Source of the DNA: Ectopseudomonas toyotomiensis
GTDB taxonomy: Bacteria; Pseudomonadota; Gammaproteobacteria; Pseudomonadales; Pseudomonadaceae
Direction: 5' to 3'
DNA: 64,000 bases
Assembly (NCBI RefSeq): GCF_900115695.1
Contig: NZ_FOXK01000014.1
Span: forward strand, 78,673-142,672
Shown: piece by piece, positions 51,407 to 59,445 of the stretch
Layout of the letters: every line of letters starts with the position of its first letter
How positions within the stretch are numbered: position 1 is the first letter of the stretch
Made by a program: the position numbers and the translations under genes
The notes under the pieces: generated by a model
Told to the model about the DNA's origin: nothing
What the model saw: the letters and a program-made list of their open reading frames with translations, nothing else
Database searches by the model: none

Positions 51407-53704
51407 TCAGCTCCTGGTGCTGGACTGACTATCCTTCGCTTCGCTCAGTGCAGTGGCGTCGACGGCTCTGGCTACAGGTTGCGGACGGCCGAAGTGGTAG
51501 CCCTGGCCATAATTGCAGCCTAGCTCGCGCAGAAAGGCGGCTTGAGCGGGTTGTTCGATACCTTCGGCGAGAACCTTGAGGCCCAGGCTCTTGCCCAGGG
51601 CGATCACTGCGCGGGCGATGGCGGCATCCTCCGGGTCGTCAGGCAGGCCGCGCACGAAGCTCTGGTCGAGCTTGAGCTTGTCCACTGGTAGACGCTTGAG
51701 GCGCGCCAGGGAACTGTAGCCGGTGCCGAAGTCGTCAATGGCCAGGCGCACGCCCAGGGCGCGCAGGCTGATGAGCAGTTTCTGCGCTGCATCCGGGTCT
51801 TCCATGATCGCGCTTTCGGTAACTTCCAGCTCCAGCTGCTCGGGCGGCAGGCCTGTTTCTGCCAGTACCTGTGCCACTTTCATATCGAGTTCGCCGCGGC
51901 TGAACAGGCGGCTGGAGACGTTCACCGCAACGAAACTCAGCCCACAACCTTCGGCGTTCCAGCGCACCATCTGGCGGCAGGCCTGTTCCAGTACCCAGGT
52001 ATCGATGGCGCCGATCATGCCGTTGTCTTCGGCAATCGGAATGAATTCGCCAGGAGCAATCAGCCCACGTTGCGGGTGCTGCCAGCGCACCAGTGCCTCC
52101 ATGCCCACCTGGCTACCGTCACCCAGGTCATGCAGCGGCTGGTAGTAGACGCGCAGCTCATGGTTGTCCAGGGCATGGCGCAGGCTGCTGGCCAGTTCCA
52201 CGCGTTGGCGGGCGTAGTCAGTCAGCTCCTGCACATAGAAGGCGTAGCCCTCGCGGCCGCTGCTCTTGGCCTTGAACAGCGCTGAGTCGGCGTTGCGCAG
52301 GATCTGTTCGACGCTATCGGCGTCTTCGGGGAACAGGCTGATGCCGATGCTGGCGCCGATGTAGAGCTCGTGGTCGTCGAGGCGAAAGAACGTTTCCAGG
52401 CTGCGCAGCAGGCGTTGTGCAAGCTCGGCTGCCTGAGCAGCGTCGGCGCAGTTTTCGCTGAGCAGACCGAACTCATCGCCGCCCAGCCGGGCCAGCGTGC
52501 AGCCACTGGGCAGGCCCTGCTGCAGGCGCTCACCGACACCCTTGAGCAGCAGGTCGCCGACGTTGTGGCCGAGGCTCTCGTTGATGTGCTTGAAATGGTC
52601 CAGGTCGATCAGCAGCACTGCGCCGCGCAGTTCCTCGATCTTGCTGCGCTCCAGTGCATGGGCGACGCGCTCGGTGAACAGCAGGCGATTGGGCAGGTTG
52701 CTCAGCGGGTCGTGGTGGGCCAGGTAATCCAGCTCACGCTGCGAACGCTTGAGCGCAGTGATGTCGGAGAACACCGCCACGTAATGGCTGACGCGCCCCT
52801 GCTCGTCGTGGATGACGCGGATGCATTGCCATTGCGGGTAGATTTCGCCGCTTTTGCGCCGGTTCCACACTTCACCGCTCCAGGCGCCACGGTTCTGCAG
52901 GGCGTGCCATAGGCTCTGGTAGAAGGCGGTGTCATGGCGGCCGGATTTGAGCAGGTTGGGGTGCTGGCCGAGGATTTCCTCGCTGCTGTAACCGGTGATG
53001 CGGCTGAAGGCAGGGTTGACGTGCACGATGCTTTGCTCGGCATCGGTAACCAGTACCCCTTCCTGGGTGGCATCGAACACCGCTGCGGCCTGGCGCAGGC
53101 TGTCGTCGATGGCGCGTTGCTGGGTGATGTCGCTGGCGATGCCGATGAAGCGCTGCGGTTGGCCGTTTTCGTCACGCAGCAGGCGGCCGCGCGAGTGAAT
53201 CCAGCGATAGCTGCCATCGGCATGGCGCAGGCGATAGATGTTTTCGTAGTGCTGTTCGCTCAGCTCGGCGTTGAGTGCATGCAGCGCGCGCTCCATGTCA
53301 TCCGGATGCAGGCGCGCGGCCCAGTCTTCGCGGGTATCGCCCAGGGTTTGCGGAGTGAGGCCGAGGAGCCTGGCGTAACCTTCGGAGAAGAACACGCGGC
53401 GTCTGGACACGTCCCAGTCCCACAGGCCATCGCGCGTGGCATCCAGCGCCAGGCGCAGACGCTCCTCGTTACTGGCCAGTTCCAGGCGTGCACGTCGATA
53501 CTGCAGGGCATGGCGGTGCAGCACCAGATAGAGCAGCGAACTGGTGAGCGCGACGAAGAACAGACCCTTGAGAGACTGCACGCGCTCCTGCTGCGCCACG
53601 GACAGGCCCAGGGCGGTCAACAGATGGTCGCTGAGAAGTATCCACAGAGCGGCGAGCAGGAGGTAGCCCAGGGTCAGGCGCAAGGCGGCGATGTCGATAC
53701 GCAT
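51407..53704 (-). CDS. Membrane PAS-PAS-GGDEF-EAL c-di-GMP enzyme
   Basis: 765 residues: two membrane helices (~10-30, 45-64), PAS (~80-198), PAS (~205-320), GGDEF (~325-490) with intact GGDEF at 408-412, EAL (~500-750) with EAL at 536-538 and DDFGTGYSSL intact. Both catalytic motifs look active, so it may make and break c-di-GMP. ATG 53704 is preferred to an upstream TTG. First gene of the leftward cluster, 2 bp from the HDOD gene, and divergent from desA. In P. aeruginosa, as I recall, PA0285 of the same layout adjoins desA (PA0286), so this gene is probably the ancestral member of the locus. Confidence 0.93.
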   Translation of the reverse strand: MRIDIAALRLTLGYLLLAALWILLSDHLLTALGLSVAQQERVQSLKGLFFVALTSSLLYLVLHRHALQYRRARLELASNEERLRLALDATRDGLWDWDVSRRRVFFSEGYARLLGLTPQTLGDTREDWAARLHPDDMERALHALNAELSEQHYENIYRLRHADGSYRWIHSRGRLLRDENGQPQRFIGIASDITQQRAIDDSLRQAAAVFDATQEGVLVTDAEQSIVHVNPAFSRITGYSSEEILGQHPNLLKSGRHDTAFYQSLWHALQNRGAWSGEVWNRRKSGEIYPQWQCIRVIHDEQGRVSHYVAVFSDITALKRSQRELDYLAHHDPLSNLPNRLLFTERVAHALERSKIEELRGAVLLIDLDHFKHINESLGHNVGDLLLKGVGERLQQGLPSGCTLARLGGDEFGLLSENCADAAQAAELAQRLLRSLETFFRLDDHELYIGASIGISLFPEDADSVEQILRNADSALFKAKSSGREGYAFYVQELTDYARQRVELASSLRHALDNHELRVYYQPLHDLGDGSQVGMEALVRWQHPQRGLIAPGEFIPIAEDNGMIGAIDTWVLEQACRQMVRWNAEGCGLSFVAVNVSSRLFSRGELDMKVAQVLAETGLPPEQLELEVTESAIMEDPDAAQKLLISLRALGVRLAIDDFGTGYSSLARLKRLPVDKLKLDQSFVRGLPDDPEDAAIARAVIALGKSLGLKVLAEGIEQPAQAAFLRELGCNYGQGYHFGRPQPVARAVDATALSEAKDSQSSTRS

Positions 53705-53872
53705 GGGCAAGCGGCAGCGCTCCCTGTAAATGCTGGCCAGTATAGATGCTTCGCTGCTGAAACATTCTCATCTAAAAGACCAACTGGTTTTCTGGCATGG
53801 GTCAGGGATAATGTGATCAGGTTCGTCCTTGTAGGACAAGCCGCGTTCCCCCTTCAAGAGGCAACAGCGCCC
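53705..53872. promoter_or_regulatory. Divergent promoter region for the signalling cluster and desA
   Basis: The only sizeable gap upstream of the seven leftward genes. It includes AT-richer sequence near 53740-53815 (TATAGAT read on the plus strand; GGATAATGTGATC near 53807) that could hold both promoters. No operator is certain. Confidence 0.35.
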
Positions 53873-55063
53873 ATGTGGTACAACGGTTTACTCGACCTGT
53901 CGGTCTGGCAGCTGGTGGCTGCGACCTTGCTGATGACACACGTGACCATCGTCAGCGTGACTGTCTATCTGCACCGCTACTCTGCGCACCGTGCACTGGA
54001 ACTGCACCCCGCGCTCAAGCATTTCTTCCGTTTCTGGCTGTGGTTGACCACGGGTCAGAACACTCGCGAGTGGACCGCGATTCACCGCAAGCATCACGCC
54101 AAGTGCGAAACCGTGGATGACCCGCACAGTCCGGTCATCAAGGGGCTGAGCACCGTGCTGCGCAAAGGTGCCGAACTCTATCAGGAAGAGGCGAAGAACC
54201 AGGAAACCCTGCGTATCTACGGCAAGAACTGCCCGGATGACTGGATCGAGCGCAATGTCTACAGCCGCTACCCGATTGGCGGCGTGACGCTGATGGCGAT
54301 CATCGATCTGGCGCTGTTCGGCGTGCTTGGCATGACCGTCTGGGCGATCCAGATGATGTGGATTCCGGTATGGGCCGCAGGTGTCATCAACGGTCTTGGC
54401 CACGCTGTCGGCTATCGCAACTTCGAATGCCGCGACGCCGCCACCAACCTGGTGCCCTGGGGTATCCTGATCGGCGGTGAGGAGCTGCACAACAACCACC
54501 ACACCTATCCCAACAGCGCCAAGCTGTCGGTGAAGAAGTGGGAGTTCGACATGGGCTGGGCCTGGATCAAGCTGTTCAGCTTCTTCGGTCTGGCTCAGGT
54601 GCAGCGTGTTGCCCCCATCGCCCATCGGGTCGAGGGCAAAGCCAGCCTGGATATGGACACTGCCATGGCCATCCTCAACAACCGTTTCCAGATCATGGCG
54701 CAGTACCGCAAGTTGGTGATCGTGCCGTTGGTCAAGCAGGAAGTAGCCAAGGCCGACGAGTCCGTTCGTCACCTTTTCCGCCGTGCAAAACGCCTGCTGT
54801 CACGTGAACCGAGCCTGCTGGAAGAGCAGCATCACGCGCACATCGCCGACATGTTGGCGCAAAGTCAGGCACTCAAGGTGATCTACGAGAAGCGCCTGGC
54901 GTTGCAGCAGATCTGGGTCAAGACCAGCAGCAACGGCCACGACATGCTCGAAGCCATGAAGCAGTGGGTACACGAGGCCGAGGTCAGCGGTATCCAGTCG
55001 CTGCGTGAGTTTGCCGAGCAGCTCAAGACCTATTCGCTGCGACCATCCAGCGCGACTGCCTGA
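53873..55063 (+). CDS. desA: Membrane fatty-acid desaturase (DesA type)
   Basis: 396 residues. Three His boxes of diiron desaturases: HRYSAH (34-39), HRKHH (71-75) and HNNHH (206-210), with hydrophobic segments between. WYNGLLDLSVWQLVAATLLMTHVTIV is the typical Pseudomonas DesA start. The family adds a delta-9 double bond to acyl chains of membrane lipids using oxygen. A C-terminal helical extension (~290-390) is longer than in eukaryotic enzymes. A terminator follows. Confidence 0.92.
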   Translation: MWYNGLLDLSVWQLVAATLLMTHVTIVSVTVYLHRYSAHRALELHPALKHFFRFWLWLTTGQNTREWTAIHRKHHAKCETVDDPHSPVIKGLSTVLRKGAELYQEEAKNQETLRIYGKNCPDDWIERNVYSRYPIGGVTLMAIIDLALFGVLGMTVWAIQMMWIPVWAAGVINGLGHAVGYRNFECRDAATNLVPWGILIGGEELHNNHHTYPNSAKLSVKKWEFDMGWAWIKLFSFFGLAQVQRVAPIAHRVEGKASLDMDTAMAILNNRFQIMAQYRKLVIVPLVKQEVAKADESVRHLFRRAKRLLSREPSLLEEQHHAHIADMLAQSQALKVIYEKRLALQQIWVKTSSNGHDMLEAMKQWVHEAEVSGIQSLREFAEQLKTYSLRPSSATA

Positions 55064-55081
55064 CCGCCGCTCGTTACAAGC

Positions 55082-55113
55082 AAAGGCCCGCCGAACTGGC
55101 GGGCCTTTGTGTT
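55082..55113 (+). terminator. Rho-independent terminator after desA
   Basis: AAAGGCCCGCC-GAACT-GGCGGGCCTTT followed by GTGTTTG. Confidence 0.88.
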
Positions 55114-55161
55114 TGTCCAACAGCTCGCACTATGCTCATTTCAATGCGAGGCGAAGGACGG

Positions 55162-56145
55162 ATGGCCGCTGTAATGGACGATCAAGGCAACGCTGTTTCC
55201 GAGTTGGAAGAACTGACCTTGGCTCTACTGCACAGCCGTGCCGAAGTAGAGCGCCTGGGCGCGCGCGAACAACTGTTCAGTAGCCTGCTTGGTAGCGTCA
55301 ATGCCGTGCTCTGGGCCTTCGATTGGAACGAGCAGCGGATGATTTATGTCAGCCCTGCCTATGAGCGCATCTTCGGTCGTTCCGCCGCGCTGCTTTTGGC
55401 CGATTATGGCGAGTGGCGCAACAGCATCTATCCGGACGATATCGACTACGCCGCCGAAAGCCTGGCCAAGGTGCTGGAAACCGGCGCGGTGGAGTCTCGC
55501 GAGTACCGCATCATTCGCGCTGATGGCCAATTGCGCTGGCTCAGCGACAAGTGTTTCGTCAGCCCCCGGCTGGGCACTGAGCCCGGCAGTGTGATCGTCG
55601 GTATCGCTGAAGACATCACCGAGAAGAAGCGCCTGGAGGGCGAGCTGCATCGCCTGGCTACCACCGATGTACTGACTCAGAGCAGCAACCGGCGGCACTT
55701 CTTCGAGTGTGCCCGTCGCGAGTTCGAACATGCGCGCAAGTTTGGCAGCCCGCTGGCCTTCCTGTTGCTCGATCTCGACGACTTCAAGAAGATCAATGAC
55801 CAGTACGGCCACCAGGTCGGCGATGAAGTGTTGCGGCGTCTCGCGCATTGCGGCAGCAATGCCCTCAGGCGCGGCGATCTGTTCGGGCGTATAGGTGGTG
55901 AGGAGTTCGCGGCGCTGTTCCCCGGCTGTGAGCAGGATGTGGCTTTGCAGGTGGCTGAACGACTGCAGCGTGAGGTGCAACGCCTCAGCTTTCGCCACGA
56001 GGGCACCAGCTTCGGCATCACCGTCAGTCAGGGGCTGACCAGTCTGCTGGCCACTGATGTAAGCCTCGATGCGCTCTATGCACGTGCCGATGCAGCGATG
56101 TACATGGCCAAGCGCCAAGGCAAGAATCAGATCGTTCTTGGCTGA
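55162..56145 (+). CDS. PAS-GGDEF diguanylate cyclase
   Basis: 327 residues from ATG 55162, which follows GAAGG; three other in-frame ATGs at 55132, 55144 and 55174 are possible. A short coiled region (~10-30), PAS (~32-155; VSPAYERIFGRSAALLL, SIYPDD, GIAEDITEKKRL) and GGDEF (~160-325). The catalytic motif is GGEEF in GRIGGEEFAALFPG. The RxxD inhibitory site is RRGD, five residues before it. It should make c-di-GMP. I recall PA0290 of P. aeruginosa as an equivalent next to oprE. Confidence 0.9.
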   Translation: MAAVMDDQGNAVSELEELTLALLHSRAEVERLGAREQLFSSLLGSVNAVLWAFDWNEQRMIYVSPAYERIFGRSAALLLADYGEWRNSIYPDDIDYAAESLAKVLETGAVESREYRIIRADGQLRWLSDKCFVSPRLGTEPGSVIVGIAEDITEKKRLEGELHRLATTDVLTQSSNRRHFFECARREFEHARKFGSPLAFLLLDLDDFKKINDQYGHQVGDEVLRRLAHCGSNALRRGDLFGRIGGEEFAALFPGCEQDVALQVAERLQREVQRLSFRHEGTSFGITVSQGLTSLLATDVSLDALYARADAAMYMAKRQGKNQIVLG

Positions 56146-56365
56146 GGTCCTGGCGATTTTCCGCCTGGGAACAGGTTCTCATAAGCGGAAATTTGCCTAT
56201 CTTGATTGTCACTACATGGTCACTGCGCTGCAGGAAAAATGTAACCTGTTGTTCTAGAGGCCCCGCAGGCCTGCTATAAGGAACTGGCGCGTTATCTGCA
56301 TAGGCATCCGGCAGATGCCGGCCAGGATGTCGGCGCACAATAACAACGACGAGAGAGCATTCACC

Positions 56366-56431
56366 ATGCACCACTCTGCCCGCCTTATTTCGGTCACCGC
56401 CCTGGGTTCGCCGTTGTTCTGTTCTTCCTGA
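56366..56431 (+). CDS. Possible 21-residue upstream ORF before the OprE-type porin
   Basis: ATG 56366 follows GAGAGAG at good distance and encodes 21 residues (MHHSARLISVTALGSPLFCS...) with a signal-like hydrophobic centre, then TGA. It lies in the 428-bp stretch 56146-56573, otherwise empty of genes. It may be a leader ORF or the remnant of an exported protein. Weakly supported. Confidence 0.3.
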   Translation: MHHSARLISVTALGSPLFCSS

Positions 56432-56573
56432 GTTTTTCACGTATCCATTCGAGCCTGGTTCATACCCTGTCCCGGCTTGTGGGTGCGTATGCCCCATTCG
56501 TGCCGGCCAGCCTCTTCGTGCCGAAGTCTGCGCCGGACGATGCGTCACCTTAAACACACTGGAGAGAAACATA

Positions 56574-57824
56574 ATGAGAAAGACCTCCCTGGCACTGGCT
56601 GTAGCCGCCAGCACCCTGGGCCTGAGCCAAGTCGCCTTCGCCGACCTGGTCGGCGATACCAAAGTCAGCCTGGAAGCACGTAACTTCTATTTCAACCGTG
56701 ATTTTCGTGAGGGCGCAGGTCAGTCCAAGCAAGAAGAATGGGCGCAGGGTTTCATTCTGCGCATGAACTCTGGCTTCACTGAAGGCACCGTTGGCTTTGG
56801 TGCTGATGCCATTGGTATGTATGGCTTCAAACTGGACTCTGGTGATGGCACCGCAGGCAGTGGTCTGCTGGTCCCTGACCGTTCCTCAGGTGGTTCTCAG
56901 GACAATTACTCTGGTCTGGCTGTAGCGGCCAAGGCCAAGGTTTCCAACAGCACTCTGCGTGTTGGTCACATGCAGTTCAAGAACGCTGCAATCGCGTCCA
57001 GCGATAGCCGTCTGCTGCCGCAAATCTTCCGTGGTGGTCACCTGGTTTCTCAGGAAATTGAAGGTCTTACTCTGGATGCGGGTTACCTGGATGAGGTAAA
57101 TAACCGCAACTCGCAAGACTATGAAGACATGACGCTGAACACTTACTCGTTCAGTGGCATTCAATTCAGGGGTTTGAATCAGAGCAACGAGTTCATCTTT
57201 GCTGGTGGTAACTACAAGCTGACCAATGATCTGACGGCTGGTTACTACTATTCCAACTTGGAGGATATGTACAAGCAGCATTCCTTCAATCTGGTGCATG
57301 TGCTGCCCCTGGGCGACAAGCAGAGCCTGAAGACTGATCTGCGTTACGCTCGCTCCACTGATGACGGCCAAAGCAATGTTGATAACAAAGCCTTCGGTGC
57401 CATGGTTACCTATGCACTGAGCGGCCACTCCTTCGGTATTGGCTATCAGCAAATGGATGGTGACACCGGCTTTGCCTATGTCGGTGGTACCGATCCGTTC
57501 CTGGTCAACTACGTTCAGATCGGTAACTTCGCTGCCAAGGACGAAAAATCATGGCAGGCTCGTTACGATTTCAACTTCGCTTCCATCGGCATCCCTGGTC
57601 TGACCTTCATGACCCGCTACCTGACCGGTGACAACATCGATCGTGGTGCTGGCGTTTCCGAAGGCCGTGAATGGGAACGCAACACTGACATCGCCTATGT
57701 CTTCCAGGAAGGTGCACTGAAGAACCTGGGTCTTCGCTGGCGCAACGCTACTATGCGCAACAACTTCAGTCGCAACATCGACGAAAACCGTCTGATCGTC
57801 AGCTACACCCTGCCGCTGATGTAA
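56574..57824 (+). CDS. oprE: OprD-family porin, OprE type
   Basis: 416 residues, signal peptide ~1-23 (MRKTSLALAVAASTLGLSQV), mature start DLVGDTKVSLEARNFYFNRDF. Family motifs EWAQGFILRMNSGFTEGTVGFGADAIGMYGFKLDSG, LLPQIFRGGHLVSQEIEGL and YYYSNLEDMYKQHSFNLVHVLPLG; the final strand ends ENRLIVSYTLPLM. A GGAGAG site precedes the ATG. Codon choice differs from neighbours (many GGT, GCT, TCT), as in very highly expressed genes. The symbol rests on the OprE-like start and on remembered synteny (PAS-GGDEF then oprE); another OprD member remains possible. Confidence 0.85.
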   Translation: MRKTSLALAVAASTLGLSQVAFADLVGDTKVSLEARNFYFNRDFREGAGQSKQEEWAQGFILRMNSGFTEGTVGFGADAIGMYGFKLDSGDGTAGSGLLVPDRSSGGSQDNYSGLAVAAKAKVSNSTLRVGHMQFKNAAIASSDSRLLPQIFRGGHLVSQEIEGLTLDAGYLDEVNNRNSQDYEDMTLNTYSFSGIQFRGLNQSNEFIFAGGNYKLTNDLTAGYYYSNLEDMYKQHSFNLVHVLPLGDKQSLKTDLRYARSTDDGQSNVDNKAFGAMVTYALSGHSFGIGYQQMDGDTGFAYVGGTDPFLVNYVQIGNFAAKDEKSWQARYDFNFASIGIPGLTFMTRYLTGDNIDRGAGVSEGREWERNTDIAYVFQEGALKNLGLRWRNATMRNNFSRNIDENRLIVSYTLPLM

Positions 57825-57878
57825 GACCAAAGGTTTTCGGGAGGCTTGCCAAGGCCTGATGTCTCGAAAAACTGACTG

Positions 57879-57913
57879 AAAATGCCCGCTCCCTTTGGAT
57901 GCGGGCATTTTTT
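57879..57913 (+). terminator. Rho-independent terminator after the OprE-type porin
   Basis: AAAATGCCCGC..GCGGGCATTTTTT with a TCCCTTTGGAT loop; A- and T-runs on both sides allow use in both directions (also by the convergent DUF2388 gene). Confidence 0.9.
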
Positions 57914-57932
57914 ATGGGCGACTGGTGGCGGC

Positions 57933-58262
57933 TCAGCGTGAGTTGTCAGCTGGCGCTGCCGAGGTGGCAAGAATGGCGCTGGCCAGTGCCATATCGTCGG
58001 CGTCCTGCAGTTGGGGGTTGGCGCTACGCAATTGCTGCATTGCCGCTTCCAGATGCGGGCCGCGGATTTCGCCGTTACTGGCGACGAAGCTGCTGGCATC
58101 CTCTTCGGCCGCCGCAACCAGCTTGCGATCCTTGAAGGTCAGATAGGTCGAGGCGGTGGTTGCGCCCGAGGAAAGAATGTCGCGCAGCAGGCCATCGGCT
58201 GCTGCAGTCTGGGCGATCAGGCAGGCACTGAACGCCAGTGCGGCACGGCTCGTTACACGCAT
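57933..58262 (-). CDS. DUF2388-family small exported protein
   Basis: 109 residues: signal peptide ~1-22 (ALAFSACLIAQTAAA), then SSGATTASTYLTFKDRKLVAAAEEDASSFVASNGEIRGPHLEAAMQQLR. The TYLTF.D.KL and DASSFVAS..EIRG.. pattern marks the DUF2388 family found in Pseudomonas, often in several paralogues. It is probably periplasmic; function unknown. Confidence 0.85.
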   Translation of the reverse strand: MRVTSRAALAFSACLIAQTAAADGLLRDILSSGATTASTYLTFKDRKLVAAAEEDASSFVASNGEIRGPHLEAAMQQLRSANPQLQDADDMALASAILATSAAPADNSR

Positions 58263-58350
58263 GATGAAACTCCTTTAGGGTGGTTCCTCTCCTAGGAGTC
58301 GCGCAAACTGCTGGTGGTTCCTTGCTGGCGATGGCCGGTTGCCAGGCCGG

Positions 58351-58605
58351 TCAGTTGCTGAGCTTGCGCGCCCTCTGCTGATGACGCCACCAAAGCAGCG
58401 CCGAGAGTATTGCCAGTGCGCTGAACAGCAGAAACTGCCAGACCCAGGGCAGTTCCGGGAACAGGTAGGTCAGTGCACCGACGACGACGGCCACCAGGCC
58501 GATCCACAGCAGGTAGCCCCCGGCGCCGAATACCTCGAGAATCAGCAGCAGGGTGGCCAGGGCCAACCAATCCCAGAACGACAAGTTTTGCAGGTAGGTG
58601 ATCAT
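58351..58605 (-). CDS. Short NfeD-like membrane protein
   Basis: 84 residues, two to three hydrophobic segments (LALATLLLILEVFGAGGYLLWIGLVAVVVGALTYLFP, WQFLLFSALAILSALLWW). The membrane part resembles NfeD1b proteins, but the C-terminal OB-fold of NfeD is absent and no stomatin/SPFH partner gene is nearby. Downstream sequence gives no frameshifted OB-fold, so this is a natural short form or an old truncation. Confidence 0.72.
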   Translation of the reverse strand: MITYLQNLSFWDWLALATLLLILEVFGAGGYLLWIGLVAVVVGALTYLFPELPWVWQFLLFSALAILSALLWWRHQQRARKLSN

Positions 58606-58770
58606 GGGAAGACGCGGCTACCCATACTCAGACTGTTAGCTGATCGCCCTTCGGTGTACATCGCATAGACTCCATTGCCAGATCAATCAATCTAAGCACA
58701 GTCGCCTGGGCTCTGCCGCCGACCCCTTCGCAAGGCGGGCAGATGCCGGGCCATCCATGGGAGCCAGGGC

Positions 58771-59445
58771 ATGTTTGCGCGTTCGTTGATGGCGTTTTTG
58801 CTTACCGCCCTGTTGCTGGCAGGGCAGGGCGCCGTGGCCGATGAGCTGCTGAATACCCTGCACCATGTAGCGCCGCAGTTGGAAATGCGAGCGTTGCAAG
58901 GTGCGCTACAGGCGCTGCGATGTGCCGAGCGTGAAGGCGCGGGTGGGACCAGGCGGTTGGCGGTGATCGATTACTCGTATTCCTCGCTGGAGCGGCGCCT
59001 ATGGGTTTTCGATCTGACGCACAGACGTCTGCTGCAGCGTGAGTTCGTGGCCCATGGTCGCCAGTCCGGTGAGTTGTTCGCCGAGCGCTTTTCCAATCTG
59101 CCCGGTAGCCATCAGTCCAGCTTGGGTCTGTTTCGCGGTGGTGAAAGCTACAGCGGCCGGCATGGGCATTCGCTACGCCTCGATGGTCTGGAGCCCGGCT
59201 TCAATGACCAGGCGCGTGCCCGGGCGCTGGTAATCCATGGGGCTGATTACGTGGCGCCGACATGGGCGCAGAAGTATGGCCGCATGGGGCGCAGCCTGGG
59301 CTGTCCGGCTGTGCAGCAGGAGGTGATTCGGGTGCTGGTGGATCAGCTCAGGGATGGCCAGTACCTGTTCGCCTGGCATCCGCAGATGAGCGATGACCGC
59401 TATCGCGACTGCGCGAGCATCAGCGTTGCTCGCTCTGCGGAGTGA
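58771..59445 (+). CDS. Exported L,D-transpeptidase-like protein (YkuD_2/murein LD-transpeptidase family)
   Basis: 224 residues, signal peptide ~1-23 (SLMAFLLTALLLAGQGAVA). VIDYSYSSLERRLWVFDL, GRQSG....FSNLPGSHQSSLGLFRGGESYSG, LVIHGADYV and GRSLGCPAV give the catalytic His and Cys178 in the S-x-GCP motif of the family. It probably acts on peptidoglycan peptides in the periplasm. Its last 26 bp overlap the 3' end of the convergent ATPase gene. Confidence 0.87.
   Translation: MFARSLMAFLLTALLLAGQGAVADELLNTLHHVAPQLEMRALQGALQALRCAEREGAGGTRRLAVIDYSYSSLERRLWVFDLTHRRLLQREFVAHGRQSGELFAERFSNLPGSHQSSLGLFRGGESYSGRHGHSLRLDGLEPGFNDQARARALVIHGADYVAPTWAQKYGRMGRSLGCPAVQQEVIRVLVDQLRDGQYLFAWHPQMSDDRYRDCASISVARSAE

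Noticed and set aside
56186..56215. Possible Anr/Fnr box (TTGAT....) before the OprE-type porin
   Set aside because: Only the first half TTGAT is present near 56203; the ATCAA half is missing.
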